Source of the DNA: Aphelenchoides besseyi
Lineage: Eukaryota > Nematoda > Chromadorea > Rhabditida > Aphelenchoididae
NCBI GenBank assembly: GCA_024699855.1
Contig: JAMPIQ010000001.1
Location: forward strand, 1,984,001-2,048,000
Direction of reading: 5' to 3'
DNA length: 64,000 nucleotides
The position numbers were made by a program, and so were the translations under genes. Numbering within the stretch: the first letter of the stretch is position 1; each line of letters starts with the position of its first letter. Under the pieces are notes generated by a model. That model searched no databases. It was not told where the DNA came from and worked only from the letters and a program-made list of their open reading frames with translations. This document shows positions 24,750-34,936 of the stretch, piece after piece.

Positions 24750-27700
24750 TCAGTTAACAGCCAAATTCGTTAGTTCGCTTTGAAGTGCTTCGGCAAACAA
24801 GGCTCCGAATGCGACGTTCTCGCAGTTGACCGTTAGCTGCGTTCCGACGTCTTCGGCCGAAACGATGGCAATGAGAAGGGCGTGTTTTCGCGAGACCGTT
24901 TGGGCGGCAAATGTGAACTGAAACAGAACGAAAAACTTATAACAACTTTCGATTGTGGTGTGTGTTTATCGCACCGAACTGAAGCGAAGTCGGTTCGAAT
25001 TCGAGTAGAATTTTCGCGAAAAAAACTTTACCTGAAGACCTCTGACTTGTTTACAATTTGTTATGCGATACAATTGCGATGGATTGAAGTTGTTCAGTTT
25101 TGGCAGCTGCTTCGTCACGGCGTGCATTCCACCTAAACGTTTTCGTTCCGTTTCTAACTCTTCGGCACTCAAGTCGATGGCTTCCACTTGTTCCAAGAAT
25201 GGCGCCGCGATCTCCGCGCTGTATTGTCGTCCATCGAATTCGACGCGCCAAACCGATCGTCTTCCACTGTCGCCGAAATCGATTCCCACCGTTCGGACTT
25301 GTCTTTCGGAGCGTTTCAGTTGTGCAATCAAAACATCGCCGCTGGATGTTATGTCCGACGATTGATTCTAAAATCGAGGATACGAATTGGGATCTGCGGT
25401 TGATTTTGTTACCCGATCTAAGCGAATCACAACGTCGGCAGTTGCTAATGACTGGGTATCGAAACTGAATGCCAATTCAACGCTAAGCATCGAATTTGAA
25501 AAGACAGAAGGTGCTCTGGTGAAACGTCTTTCAATTTTCAATCCATTAGCGCTCACAGGCGATAAGATTGTAACGAATTCGGACGGCACATGCAGAGCTG
25601 AAGTTCGACTGAATCGGGAGTTAACACCGGATGAAACGGAATCGAAGTCCAGATCCAAAAGTAAGTCATGATCAGTTTGTTTCCTTGTCGCCTGTTTGGC
25701 TGACGGTTTTTGAGGTTTCTGTCGTTGAACTGGTGGAGTTTGTTGTGGTGAATGGTTTTTCTTTGCGTTTCCGTTCACCAACTTCGTCGCTTTTTCTTCG
25801 GATTCCGAAATACTATCGGCTATTGAAGAATCTTCTTGCGACTCATCTTCGACTTCCTCGGATTCTGATTCACTTTCTTCATCCTCCAATTCCTCTTCTA
25901 AAACGAGTACTAATGAGTGACATCAAAATATGTATTAAAATCTGTTGGATGTGCAAAACTTAAACAGAAGTTTTCTTAAGTTTAAGGTTAATGCTTGCAG
26001 CCATTTAACTGAAGACCGCAAGGACGTCAAAATGAACTTACCTTCTATTTCATCCTCGACCTCTTCTTCTTCATCGATTTCACTTTCGTCAGATTCTTCC
26101 TGCTCCGACAAATCGTTGTTTTGTTTCGTGCGAATCTCTTCGACACCCAACGGCAAAACCGAACGCGCTGAACGTCCTTCTTCTGGAGCAGTCTCTGGAA
26201 AGTCGGGAAGCTCCGTGTATCCGGAGCATTTTTGATTCAAAAGATGAGACAAAGTTCCGAGTTGAAAATGATCACGATCGCTAAATTGGCTGTGCATCGA
26301 CGGTGCAGGTTTAGATCCCAAGAAACAGTCGACGGGAAACGCAGAGTCGGAGGAACGGAAAAGACAATTGCGCAGTAAACGGCATCGATCTCGAATATCA
26401 TAATCCCGATCATAACGAGCCAACTGAAGAACATAACGTACAAGTAATTCGCAGCGTTCGCGATCACAAGCCCAAAGTCTAACGGCCAAATTCAAGGTTT
26501 GAAGTTTAACAACATCCGATTCATCAGCAAAGTTTTTGGCCAATACACGCAACAAGTCGGGAGCCAAATTTGAGACCTAAATGCCTAATGGTGAACTCAA
26601 CTTGAGTATAAGAAACCTTTTCAATATGTGTACAAATCAACCAAATGACACACGCACGTGCCGCCGCTGCTTTGATTGAATCCATCAATCGAACAACCCG
26701 TTTCAACAGTGGGACTGGAGCATCGGTGTGAAGTAGACGTTTCAAAACTACAACCGCCGAACAAACAACATGCTCACGAGAACTGGAAATTAAGTTGATC
26801 AAACAGCTCAAGCAGGCATCAGACGAAGATTCGACTTGTAACGCACAACGTCCAATCGCTTCGATTGCCTCTCCGGCCAAATCATTCATTTGCAAATAAG
26901 CCTGGAAGAAAAGTTACGAAAGAAAAAGTCGTCGAACTCACTTGTAACTCTCGAACTACGAGTTGAACGTTTGTTTCTGTTACAAGACTTGTAAGAATTT
27001 GCAATTTCAATCGTTTAATATGAGAAGTATCGTTGCTACGAACGAAAAACGACTTCAAAAATGGCTCAAACAAATTCTAAAATCAAGTTGCTAAAGAACA
27101 TTCTGTGGGCTACTAACCTTGCTGATTGCAAACACATCATCTTTAACCAGGTTGTTTTGTGCGTTGCAGATTGTTGCAATATTCACAAGTACCACGTATT
27201 GCACTTCATTCGGACCACGCAGTAGTCGGACCAAAGCTCGTGGAACAACCGAATAATGGGATGGAGGAGCGACGTAATAGAGAAGTTTCGCCAACTCCAA
27301 GATTACAGCACAATTACGACTCTAAACAAAAACAAAATTGCGCAAATACACAAGAGAGAGCTCACTTGAAGTAGGCTTTTGGCCGAAATAATAAGAAGTG
27401 AATGATCCGGATCCAACGGTTCATCGTGATTTTGTTGATTAGGAAAAGTGAATTGAGTTCTCGCATAACGAGTCAACAGTCCGATCAATACGATTTGTCC
27501 CCATTCATCAACGTCAACTAACGCACGACATAACGCACGAAAATGACGATGTAGAAGATCGAGACGATCCGGACATGTTTGTTCTAAGGTACCGATCAAG
27601 TTATGTGGTCAATGTTATATCTCACCAAACGCGTGAACAGCGCTTCCCAAAACCAAAGTTCGTTTATCACCAAGTAAGAAGTCAATGCACTCAATGAGTT

Positions 27701-28379
27701 GAGGTTGTAAATCGGGATCCAAAGCAAAAAGTTTCGGAATCGCGTGAGCAGCCACTTTCCGAACGTAAGCAGACATGTCACGCACTGATTCCTTGATAGC
27801 TAACAACATCACTGGAGCGATCATTTGAACGCGAATACTCGATAAAACACGAAGAGCACTTGCACGAATCAACTGATTTGGATCCTAGAAATGAAAGTCC
27901 ATTAATTCAACGATATCATCTTACCTTTAATGCTCGTTGAAATGTGCTAATGGACAGTAAAGCCAAATCTTGTTGCTCTTCGGCATAACGAACCAAATAA
28001 ACGTAAACCAATTTTTTAAGCTAAAATGTCAATGAAAATGTCAACTGTCGAATCAAAATACCTCCAAATTTTTGACGGCAACATTCTTAACGACAGCGGG
28101 AAACAAATCGGAAACATCTTTGCCACGAGCCACCATCTAAAAATAGAGGTTTGGAGAAAGTACGGGAAGTAAAATCACGTTGATTATTCGCTTCATAGCC
28201 TCCATTTTCACGTTTTCCTTGTTATTGTCGAGCATTGTTTTCAAATCGGCGAATTTCCTGAAACAAATTCGATTCAAATCGATGACCGGAACTTACGATT
28301 TGTTGTCCAACATCGTGCCACCTTCGGCAATTTCGATCTCCGGACTCGTGAGTCCTTCAGCGTATGCCATCGCTCTCAT
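24750..28379 (-). CDS. ap3b: AP-3 adaptor complex subunit beta
   Basis: This is the large beta subunit of AP-3, which sorts cargo from endosomes to lysosomes and lysosome-related organelles. The start is near [18 protein letters not shown]; the first ATG of that frame is at 28377-28379. The trunk is an ARM/HEAT-like solenoid ([52 protein letters not shown]). It runs to the conserved block [15 protein letters not shown]. An acidic Ser/Glu hinge follows ([19 protein letters not shown] and another). The ear domain covers roughly 25.7-24.75 kb and ends at TGA 24750-24752 after [11 protein letters not shown]. Length, order and the acidic hinge are as in animal AP3B. It is divergent from the ERLEC1-like gene, with only 229 bp between starts. 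Exact ends of a few introns were not all checked. Confidence 0.92.
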
Positions 28380-28608
28380 CGTCCCAAGATTAATGATTTG
28401 CAGCTAGTAAGTGAAACAAATGACGTGCCATTCTCTTCCTTTCCTTATCGCGCATATCGACAATTGACCGTTGGCTAAGTGACAGAATTCGTTTCTATCG
28501 ATTTTCCGCGCTATTTCTGGATTCCATTAGCTGATGTATTCTAAAGCTTTTTGATTTGGTTGTGTCAATTTTGTCCAAGGCCAGTACGCTTACGTGTAAT
28601 GAGCAGCA
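28380..28608. promoter_or_regulatory. Short divergent promoter region
   Basis: Only 229 bp separate the start codons of AP-3 beta (-) and the first ER lectin (+). Both 5' ends and promoters must lie here, or extend into each other. No specific motif is claimed. Confidence 0.4.
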
Positions 28609-30474
28609 ATGGTTTCGATTGCATTTCTTTTTCTAATCGGATTTATAGCGACTGTTAGTAGTAATTTCGACAGCTACTTCAACGACCGTCTGTTGTACAC
28701 GATCAGCTATTTGAGTAATGATCAATTGGCTGCTGTTCCATCGGAATCGAATTTCGTGCCGTTGAAGAGTTCCGACAACGAGAACTATCAATGTTTGTTA
28801 CCTGAAATACAATTCACGGTTCGTTTTTTTAATTTCTATCGTTTATTCAAAAAGTGTTTAGGATAATACGCAAATCGAGATTTATACGGGTCCAACTCCT
28901 GCAAAATTGATTGAAGCCATTCACAAGCTAAAAGAATGTTCGCTTAAGATTGACAGTTACTGGTTCTACGAACTATGTCACGGTCAAAAATTGAGGTAAT
29001 GAGGACTGAGAAATGCCGTTGAACTTCGTTTTAGACAATTTCACGAGGACAAAGCAAATCACAAAACGACCGAATATATTTTGGGACATTATCAAGCAGC
29101 ACCTTGGGATGTGAGTGAAGTTTTTCCATAACCATTGAACAGGTTTCTGTTTAGCAAGCCGACAACTTCGATCAACTCAATCCACCAAAGTTTGAGTTTG
29201 CCGGACAGCAGTTAGCTTATTTTCCCGTTCACTACAAGAACGGTAAGAGATTAAAGATGAGAATGAGCTTATTATATGATTTAGGATCCATATGCGATTT
29301 AACAAAAGAACCGCGTACAACCACCGTTTACTATGTTTGCGATGAACGAATTCCATTGGCCGCTTTATGGTCACTACAAGAAACTCAAACGTGCGAGTAT
29401 CTTGCAATCGTGGCCACCAATCAACTTTGTCTTCATCCGGCGTACAGAAAACCGAAGATCGAGCAGTTCGAAATCAAATGTTATGCTGCTGATGAGAACA
29501 CAAGTGCTCCACCTGTTGCCTACAATCAATTTAAAAACGATGATCACAACTTCGAAGATTTCTCAAGCATACTCGAACGAAGAGCCGGAGTACAACAACG
29601 AATGAACAACTTACTGGAGGATTTGTCCGAATTGCCGCATAGCCGATCGAGTATTCCGAAAGCAATCAAAATGGTTTTGGAGAAAAAAAGTTCGAACTTC
29701 AAAACGCTGCTGAAAATCGTGGAAAATTTCTTCAGCGGTAAGCAATGTCTTCATGGCGTCGTTACCGGATCGTCGTATTGGAAGATCGAGACTTGTTTCC
29801 GTAAGAAGGTAACTATCAGTCACGGATATTTAATCGTCTTGTCTAAAGATTGTACAATATCATGAAGAAGACGGCAAACGAACGGAAATTGTGCTCGGAC
29901 GTTACAGGTTGGTCAATATGTAGACAATAAGATTCATGATTGTAGTGAGAAGATTCAACATGATTGGGCAAAGTCAAATTCAGAACGATTGAAGGAATAC
30001 GATGATGAAGGAATGATCAGCCAAGTCATCAATTTCTATGGTCACGGTGAAACGTGTGAGGAGACCGGAAAACCACGGTAATTACTTGATATAAGCAGCT
30101 CAAATTGATTTGTTTTTAGAAGCGTCGAACTCAAACTCTCGTGTTCGTTAGGAAAGAACATGATCGACAATCTGGGACTTAAACAGTACATGGTCGAAAG
30201 ATCGAAATGCCAATATGATGTGATCATTGAAAGTGGACTGCTGTGCAGTTATATCGCTAAAACAAATGATCTTGGCATCTACAAAGAAGAGAGTCTGCTC
30301 GATTATATGCCTATGCTTCTTGATGCTCTGAAAGACTTCAATACGGACGGCGAATTCGTGATCTACAAAAAGGAAATTCTAAAGACAACAAGTGATGACG
30401 ATGAAGAAGAGCCGGTGAAAGAGAAAGAAGAAGATATCAATGAGCTAATCAATTACCTTCATGTTCAACCATAA
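28609..30474 (+). CDS. ER lectin of the ERLEC1/OS-9 family, copy 1
   Basis: This is an ER-lumen lectin expected to bind trimmed N-glycans on misfolded proteins and hand them to the Hrd1 degradation complex. Signal peptide: MVSIAFLFLIGFIATVSS. Two MRH domains are seen. MRH1 has YWFYELCHGQKLRQFHE, GSICDLTKEPRTTTVYYVC and TCEYLAIVATNQLC; the sugar-contacting Q, R, E and Y are present. MRH2 starts KQCLHGVVTGSSYWKIETC and includes VQYHEEDGKRTEIVLGRY; its second half is split over introns to about 30.3 kb. The C-terminus is acidic and ends YLHVQP. Two MRH domains fit ERLEC1 rather than OS-9. A paralogue lies at 34.9-36.7 kb on the same strand. Exon joins use typical signals, though not all phases were tested. 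Confidence 0.85.
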
Positions 30475-30603
30475 AATCTACCAGTTCGGCTTTATTTGCA
30501 ATTACGGTTTTAATCAATCACTTTCGGTCTTTAGTTTTGTTGTTATGAATCTGTTAAATATGTAGATAACTGCTAATAAAATAATTGTAAGTTCAATGAG
30601 ATT

Positions 30604-31217
30604 TTATTCGAAAAATAATACCCAAATGAGCAGGAGGAGAGCGGTCAAAGAAAGGAGGCACACCATCGTGGCGGGAAGCTGCAGGGCGACAAGCCATGAT
30701 TTCGAGCGCCGGTCACAACAATATGGCAAACAGAAATCGAACCGATTGAAAGAACCCTCAGTGGTTGCAGCTCCTCGTTTGTGCCCAGCAACATCTTGAT
30801 TGGCTTCGTTGGTTTTCTCGATTGTTTCTGCATCGTTTAGCGGTCGATCGCTGTTCGATTTGTCCGCATTCTGCTGCTATTCACTCGACATTGGCAATCC
30901 AAAAGTGGTGTCCTCGGTCGTTGATTTGTGTTGTTCCTCAGTCGAAGCTTCGGGAATGTTCACGTCGTCGTTTTGGGTCTCCGGTTCCTCTTCATTCATT
31001 TCCTGGTCTTCTTCCATTGGACCGCTGGGTTCTTGTTCTTCGGCATCAACTGAACCCTCTTCGGTCTCCATTTGAGTGCCTTCAGGATCCATTTCGTCTT
31101 GTTGATCCTCATCGTCCAAGTTGATGTCGTCCATATTTTCCATATGCGTATCGTCCGTTTCATCCTCGACGTTTTCGTTCGTTTCTTTCTGCTCGGTATC
31201 GTCTATTTCGATCAATC
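30604..31217 (-). CDS. Acidic tail-anchored membrane protein, no family recognised
   Basis: An exon opening at an acceptor at 31218 encodes a strongly acidic region (for example MENMDDINLDDEDQQ, first ATG of that frame at 31143). The frame meets TAG at 30877-30879, then stays open for another 90 codons. These encode a cysteine motif (FCLPYCCDRRSKS), a single membrane span (TMVCLLSLTALLLLIWV) and a stop at 30604-30606 that overlaps an AATAAA. A possible 87 bp frame-preserving intron begins with GTGAAC after NDD and ends in that TAG, so splicing would join the acidic and membrane parts. Without it the acidic part ends before the anchor. Topology would be a cytosolic acidic domain with a C-terminal anchor. 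The 5' exon was not found. Function unknown. Confidence 0.5.
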
Positions 31218-31305
31218 CTAAAGAGATGGCATGAAATCTTCAATTATTGACTAAAGGTCGTATTTCATTCTACTTGAAAAGTTTAGTTTTGTAAGGAGAG
31301 TGAGA

Positions 31306-31887
31306 ATGGAGGGTTTCTGGGCCAAGCACTCCAAGAAGTTCCAAGTAGCCGTTGGACTTGCTTGGATGTTCTGTGCGATCGTCGACTGGACGCAATGGTT
31401 CAACATTGTGACCGTCTTCTTCGCCGGGATAACGGTGTTCGATATGAAGACGGTGCTAAGCGCTTGTTGTGCACAAGCGCTAGAAGTTGCGAAGGTAAGT
31501 TTCTGGAATCATGCCCAAAATATATGTTTTCTTTTAGGCCCCAGTCAAAAGCAAAGTAGAACGCGCTGAACAGCGCGAAGCCGAGCTGATGGCTAGGAAA
31601 GATCAGCGGCCGTTGGAATTGCCTGGTTGTTCTGTGCGATTATCGACGGAATGGTTCAACGTCGTGACCGTCTTATTTGGATGGGTCACGGCTTTTGATC
31701 TGGACGCACTGGTAAGCGCTTGTTGTGCACAACAAGCGCTAGAAGCCGCAAAAGTAAGTTTCCGGAATCATGCCCATAATATGTTTTCTTTTAGGCCCCA
31801 GTCAACAGCAGAGTAAAACGCGCTGAACAGCGCGAAGCCGAGCTGATGGCTAGGGAAGATCAGCGGCCAGCGGCCGGCGGCCGTTGA
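31306..31887 (+). CDS. Orphan hydrophobic protein with an internal tandem duplication
   Basis: Three exons, 31306-31494, 31538-31753 and 31795-31887, join in phase and give 165 residues. The N-terminal half is hydrophobic (VAVGLAWMFCAIVDW, WFNIVTVFFAGITVF). A unit of about 265 bp, including a 40 bp intron, is present twice (31348-31608 and 31609-31879). Both copies encode a WFN-V-TV-F segment, LSACCAQ or VSACCAQQ, an AK splice junction, and a charged segment (RAEQREAELMAR). In copy 2 the first 40 bases are read in a different frame from copy 1. The protein stops shortly into a third, partial unit. I know no family for it. The coding nature rests on splice signals, conserved frame and repeated codon-preserving changes. 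Confidence 0.6.
31348..31879 (+). repeat. Two tandem copies of a 261-271 bp unit containing an intron
   Basis: Unit 1 is 31348-31608 and unit 2 is 31609-31879, both opening with GCCGTTGG. They share exon and intron sequence with scattered substitutions. Unit 2 lacks 5 bases near its start, relative to unit 1. A third GCCGTTG begins at 31880. This looks like a duplication of a genomic segment, not a retrocopy, since the intron is copied too. Confidence 0.85.
31715..31740. repeat. Perfect 26 bp palindrome in coding sequence
   Basis: AGCGCTTGTTGTG followed by its exact reverse complement. In unit 1 the matching site (near 31458-31480) lacks three bases and is imperfect. The three extra bases code for the additional Gln in ACCAQQ. 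Confidence 0.9.
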
Positions 31888-32180
31888 TGCGAGGAGACGA
31901 GCTAGTCTCACAAAAATAGGTTGGTTAAATGAAATCAACTTTAAAGTGATCTTTAGGACTTGCAATTATTGCGATTCTATTATTGGGACTTATGGGCTCC
32001 CGAATAGTTCAAGATGCGGAAATTCATTTTGATGAATTGAATAATCGACTCAAACTGCTCGAATTGATTTTCAACTGTTTCGCTGGTGTGCTGGCACGAG
32101 TTCTCCGCAACTTTGAACTCCTTAAAATTTGGATTTGTCAAGCAACTCCAGTGACACTGTTCCCGATCTGCAGTTCATGA
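31880..32180 (+). pseudogene. Detached downstream frame with a membrane span
   Basis: From 31880 a frame reads AAVDARRRASLTKI, meets a 37 bp intron (31920-31956, GT..AG) and continues as GLAIIAILLLGLMGS, then IVQDAEIHFDELNNRLKL, to a stop at 32178-32180. It has no start codon. It would be continuous with the gene just upstream except for a seven-base repeat (AGCGGCC twice, around 31862-31876) that shifts the frame and exposes TGA 31885-31887. I read it as the lost C-terminal part of that gene, though it could be used by alternative splicing. Confidence 0.45.
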
Positions 32181-32670
32181 ATTTGTCCGAACCGAAAGAA
32201 ATCCGACTGAGCAACAATCAGATTGGAAATATTTCGTCGCGCTCGTTCGTCAACGTTACCGTCCTCTCTGATCTCCACCTCCGCAACAATCAACTCGCTG
32301 TTATCTATCCTTCTTTTCTGCAGAACTTCAAGCAACTCGAACAGTTACCGTCTTTTCCCGAAAATCGTGTTTGATCGTTGGAAATTTCGAGTTGCACTCT
32401 AAAGTTCATCAAGAAAACGATCTTCGACTTATTGGGCGATGATCTCGTCAAACTGCGTCTTATGAGCAACAGTTTGACTACTGTTCCGTCGTCGGTAAAC
32501 TCAAGAACCTCCAGACGTTAAATTTAAATCGAAATGAGGTTCGTTCGATTGTTCGTGCTTCTCATGTAACCGTTCGCTTTTTTCAGTTCGAGACTGTTGG
32601 AGAGAAGAGCTTTGGCGAACATACACCGGGCAATGAATTTCGGTAATCGAAAGCTTCAGCAACGATTCTC
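32120..32670 (+). pseudogene. Remnant of a leucine-rich-repeat gene
   Basis: Leucine-rich repeats are readable: LDLSSNSSDTVPDLQF, EIRLSNNQIGNISSRSF, DLHLRNNQLAVIYPSF, VKLRLMSNSLTTVPSS and NLQTLNLNRNE. They lie in different frames. A frame stop follows LEQLPSFPENRV, and a shift between VPSS and the next repeat is consistent with loss of a short segment. No start codon or intact downstream half is evident. An intron could bridge one break (a GTTTGA donor, 36 bp) but not the second. A decayed gene is the simplest reading; a divergent gene with unusual introns is possible. Confidence 0.55.
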
Positions 32671-32956
32671 ATTTCGTTTGTTCAGGTCGTTGATTTGCGT
32701 TTGCGATATGGTCGCTTTGCATTTGGTGGCAGAGTTAAAGTGCTCGGAAACGCGCAGTAGTCTTCTGTTCCAATCGACAGCCGTCTGCAAAGGCCTAGAA
32801 AACTACTTTGCCATTCTTCGCTCTTTCATTTCAATAGGCCGGTTCGAAAAGGCAACGGCGAAATGTCAATTCGTTGGTTTTGGCATTTTGCCCGACTAAG
32901 CGTCTTAAAGTTTGTCGCAGTGCAGAGTTTCGTTCGTCCTCATACTTCCCGCGAAA

Positions 32957-34344
32957 ATGTGGAGTTGCTCAAAAGAAGGATTGACAGAAAAGTGAGTTTA
33001 AAGGAGGTTTGGGGTTCATTTTAAAGCAATCAAGTCAATGACTTTGAATAATTTGTGAAGAACTTGACAATAATTTCCTTTAAGCGAACCGTTAGTAGAA
33101 TCGGAAGAACTCCACGAGTCAGAAAGAAGGTACGCCAATGTGCTTAGAAACGGAAACTTTCAAGATTCTGCTTGTTACTTCATCCATGAAAGTATGTTTT
33201 GTTGGTCGTGATAACTGACTCCGAAACTTAGGCAAAGAGCCGTTGGATGGGCTTGTTTGTGAGTTGCAAGATTTGTTGGAAACCGAGTTTTTTGTCGGTG
33301 AAGAAGTCAATCAACGGGGTGACAGGTAGTGGACATCCTGATAGGCCCAGTATCCATGAAGTTTCAGTGAAAGACTTTACAAAGTGACGGAAAAGATTTC
33401 GAGTAATGGTGGCACCAAATACAAGATCGAACCCATCTCCACGGAACCAACGAAGACTGTGCACCCTTCGGAGATTTCGTAAGGACCAATAGCCAAATAA
33501 ACTAAGCAAGTTTTCAGACGTCTGCATCAACCGTTGGAAGAAGATATAAGGACACTGATTCATGGGTTCGTAACAGAAAGAAAGGACGATCATTGGCCTA
33601 TTAAACCGCACTTGCGCAAATATTTTGAAGTTAGAGAGAATTGTTCGAAGTGTGGAGATCCGCGTTCTAGGATGCAAAAATTTGGAGAGTGCGCTTTCAT
33701 ATGTTTTTTGTAAGTGAATTCTTCTAAAATTTCATAGTATAAAAATTTTAAGGCTTTTTTCTCTAGCAATCGCTGTCGTTGTAATTGGTATGAATATTCT
33801 TGAAGCGGCGTATACTTCAGTTTTTAGGAAAAGATGCCTACGTCTATTTTTTTGGCGTTGAAAACAATGCCAAATTGACAAGAGAATCGATGGAGTTGGT
33901 GGCAAAGATGAACAGAACAACTTTGGATGGCTTCTTCAAAGAACTGGTCGCCAATGAAACAGTCAATGCTGTGGACCATCCGTTGGGGGCCGAAGGTCTC
34001 GCTCACATGTTTTGGTTCGAGAGCAACTTGAAGAACCGAACGACTTTGGACGAATACATCGATCGAATGAAACCAGCTCAGCAATCGATCTTCTACGCTT
34101 ATGATCATTCGAAATCAGAGGTTACTTGACTATTCAGATTGTTACAATCAAACAGTTGCAGATCGAGCAAATGTCCATTGTCCAATCGTTGCTGAAGACC
34201 GGAAACGAAGTTCTGTTCGTGACCAACTCGTTGGACAAACGTGTGCTCGATCGAGTTGGCGTCTTCAGAAAGAAGTTGTTTGTGGACGTTAAACGAGTGA
34301 CTTTAACTAAAAAAAAAACCATAATTCTCGATTTGGAATTGTAA
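32957..34344 (+). CDS. Membrane-anchored protein with an HSP90 middle-domain-like segment
   Basis: Eight exons join with every phase correct: 32957-32991, 33085-33191, 33232-33325, 33368-33478, 33518-33709, 33753-33787, 33828-34120 and 34162-34344 (349 residues). All introns but the first are 39-43 bp. Residues 1-175 start MWSCSKEGLTENEP, are charged, match no family I know, and hold a CSKCGDP motif. Residues about 177-191 are a membrane span (FICFLLFSLAIAVVVIG), with basic residues before it. The rest resembles the end of the HSP90 middle domain: AEGLAHMFWFESNL, LDEYIDRMKPAQQSIFY, IVQSLLKTGNEVLFVT and FRKKLFVDVKR line up with LLRFQSS, YVERMKE, FVERLLKKGYEVIYLT and KRFQNVAKEG. The ATPase and dimerisation domains are absent. 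Three Asn-x-Thr sites after the span suggest that this part is lumenal or extracellular. Function unknown. Confidence 0.72.
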
Positions 34345-34936
34345 TGTGTACACAAATAAACGTTGAATTCTGTTGCATGTGCACAAATTCAAGGTCTACT
34401 GTAGGCTTATGTTGAAGCTCTTGAAAAACATTAAGGGTCAAAAAGAAAAGTATCCACATTGATGCACTTCTTGATCAGCCACTTATAGGCGGAATAGTTC
34501 TAATCAAAAGACTAACTAATTCAGCTAACATCGTCGCCTTTAGATTTGTTTAAGTGTTTACAAAACGTTCTAACAAACAAAACAAGTAATCTATGGATCT
34601 TGAGTCAAATCGAACAATTAGCAGATTGCTTCGTAACAGTGAACAGTAGATTTTTGAACTAAACAACCGTACAGAACAAAAATGGATATACTTTGTAGTA
34701 GTTATATTTTGTTTTTCTTTTTAAAGCTGGTGAGAAATAACATTCGTATTTAATCAGTACATTTTCTTGCCGTTATTGTCTAATCAACTTTTTATTCAAA
34801 CTAACTCATTGAACAAGTTTGCAGTTGCAAACTTTTTCCCAGCGATCATGGAACTCCGAAAACACACATGACCAAAATTCGACCTTGTCTTAAAGTTAAG
34901 TTTCGTTTTGACGTGTCGCAGAAGCCACAATAAGTA
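34345..34936. other. Gap between the HSP90-like gene and ER lectin copy 2
   Basis: Nearly 600 AT-rich bases. An AATAAA lies just after the upstream gene, near 34356. No further feature seen. Confidence 0.4.

Noticed and set aside
30765..31124. 119-codon + strand frame
   Set aside because: Antisense shadow of the acidic low-complexity exon on the - strand.
33228..33677. 150-codon frame on the - strand
   Set aside because: The + strand holds a phase-consistent multi-exon gene over the same bases, so this is its shadow.
33828..34344. Broken HSP90 pseudogene with a frameshift near 34121
   Set aside because: A 41 bp intron (34121-34161) with GT and AG restores the frame and aligns exactly with HSP90, so no frameshift is needed.
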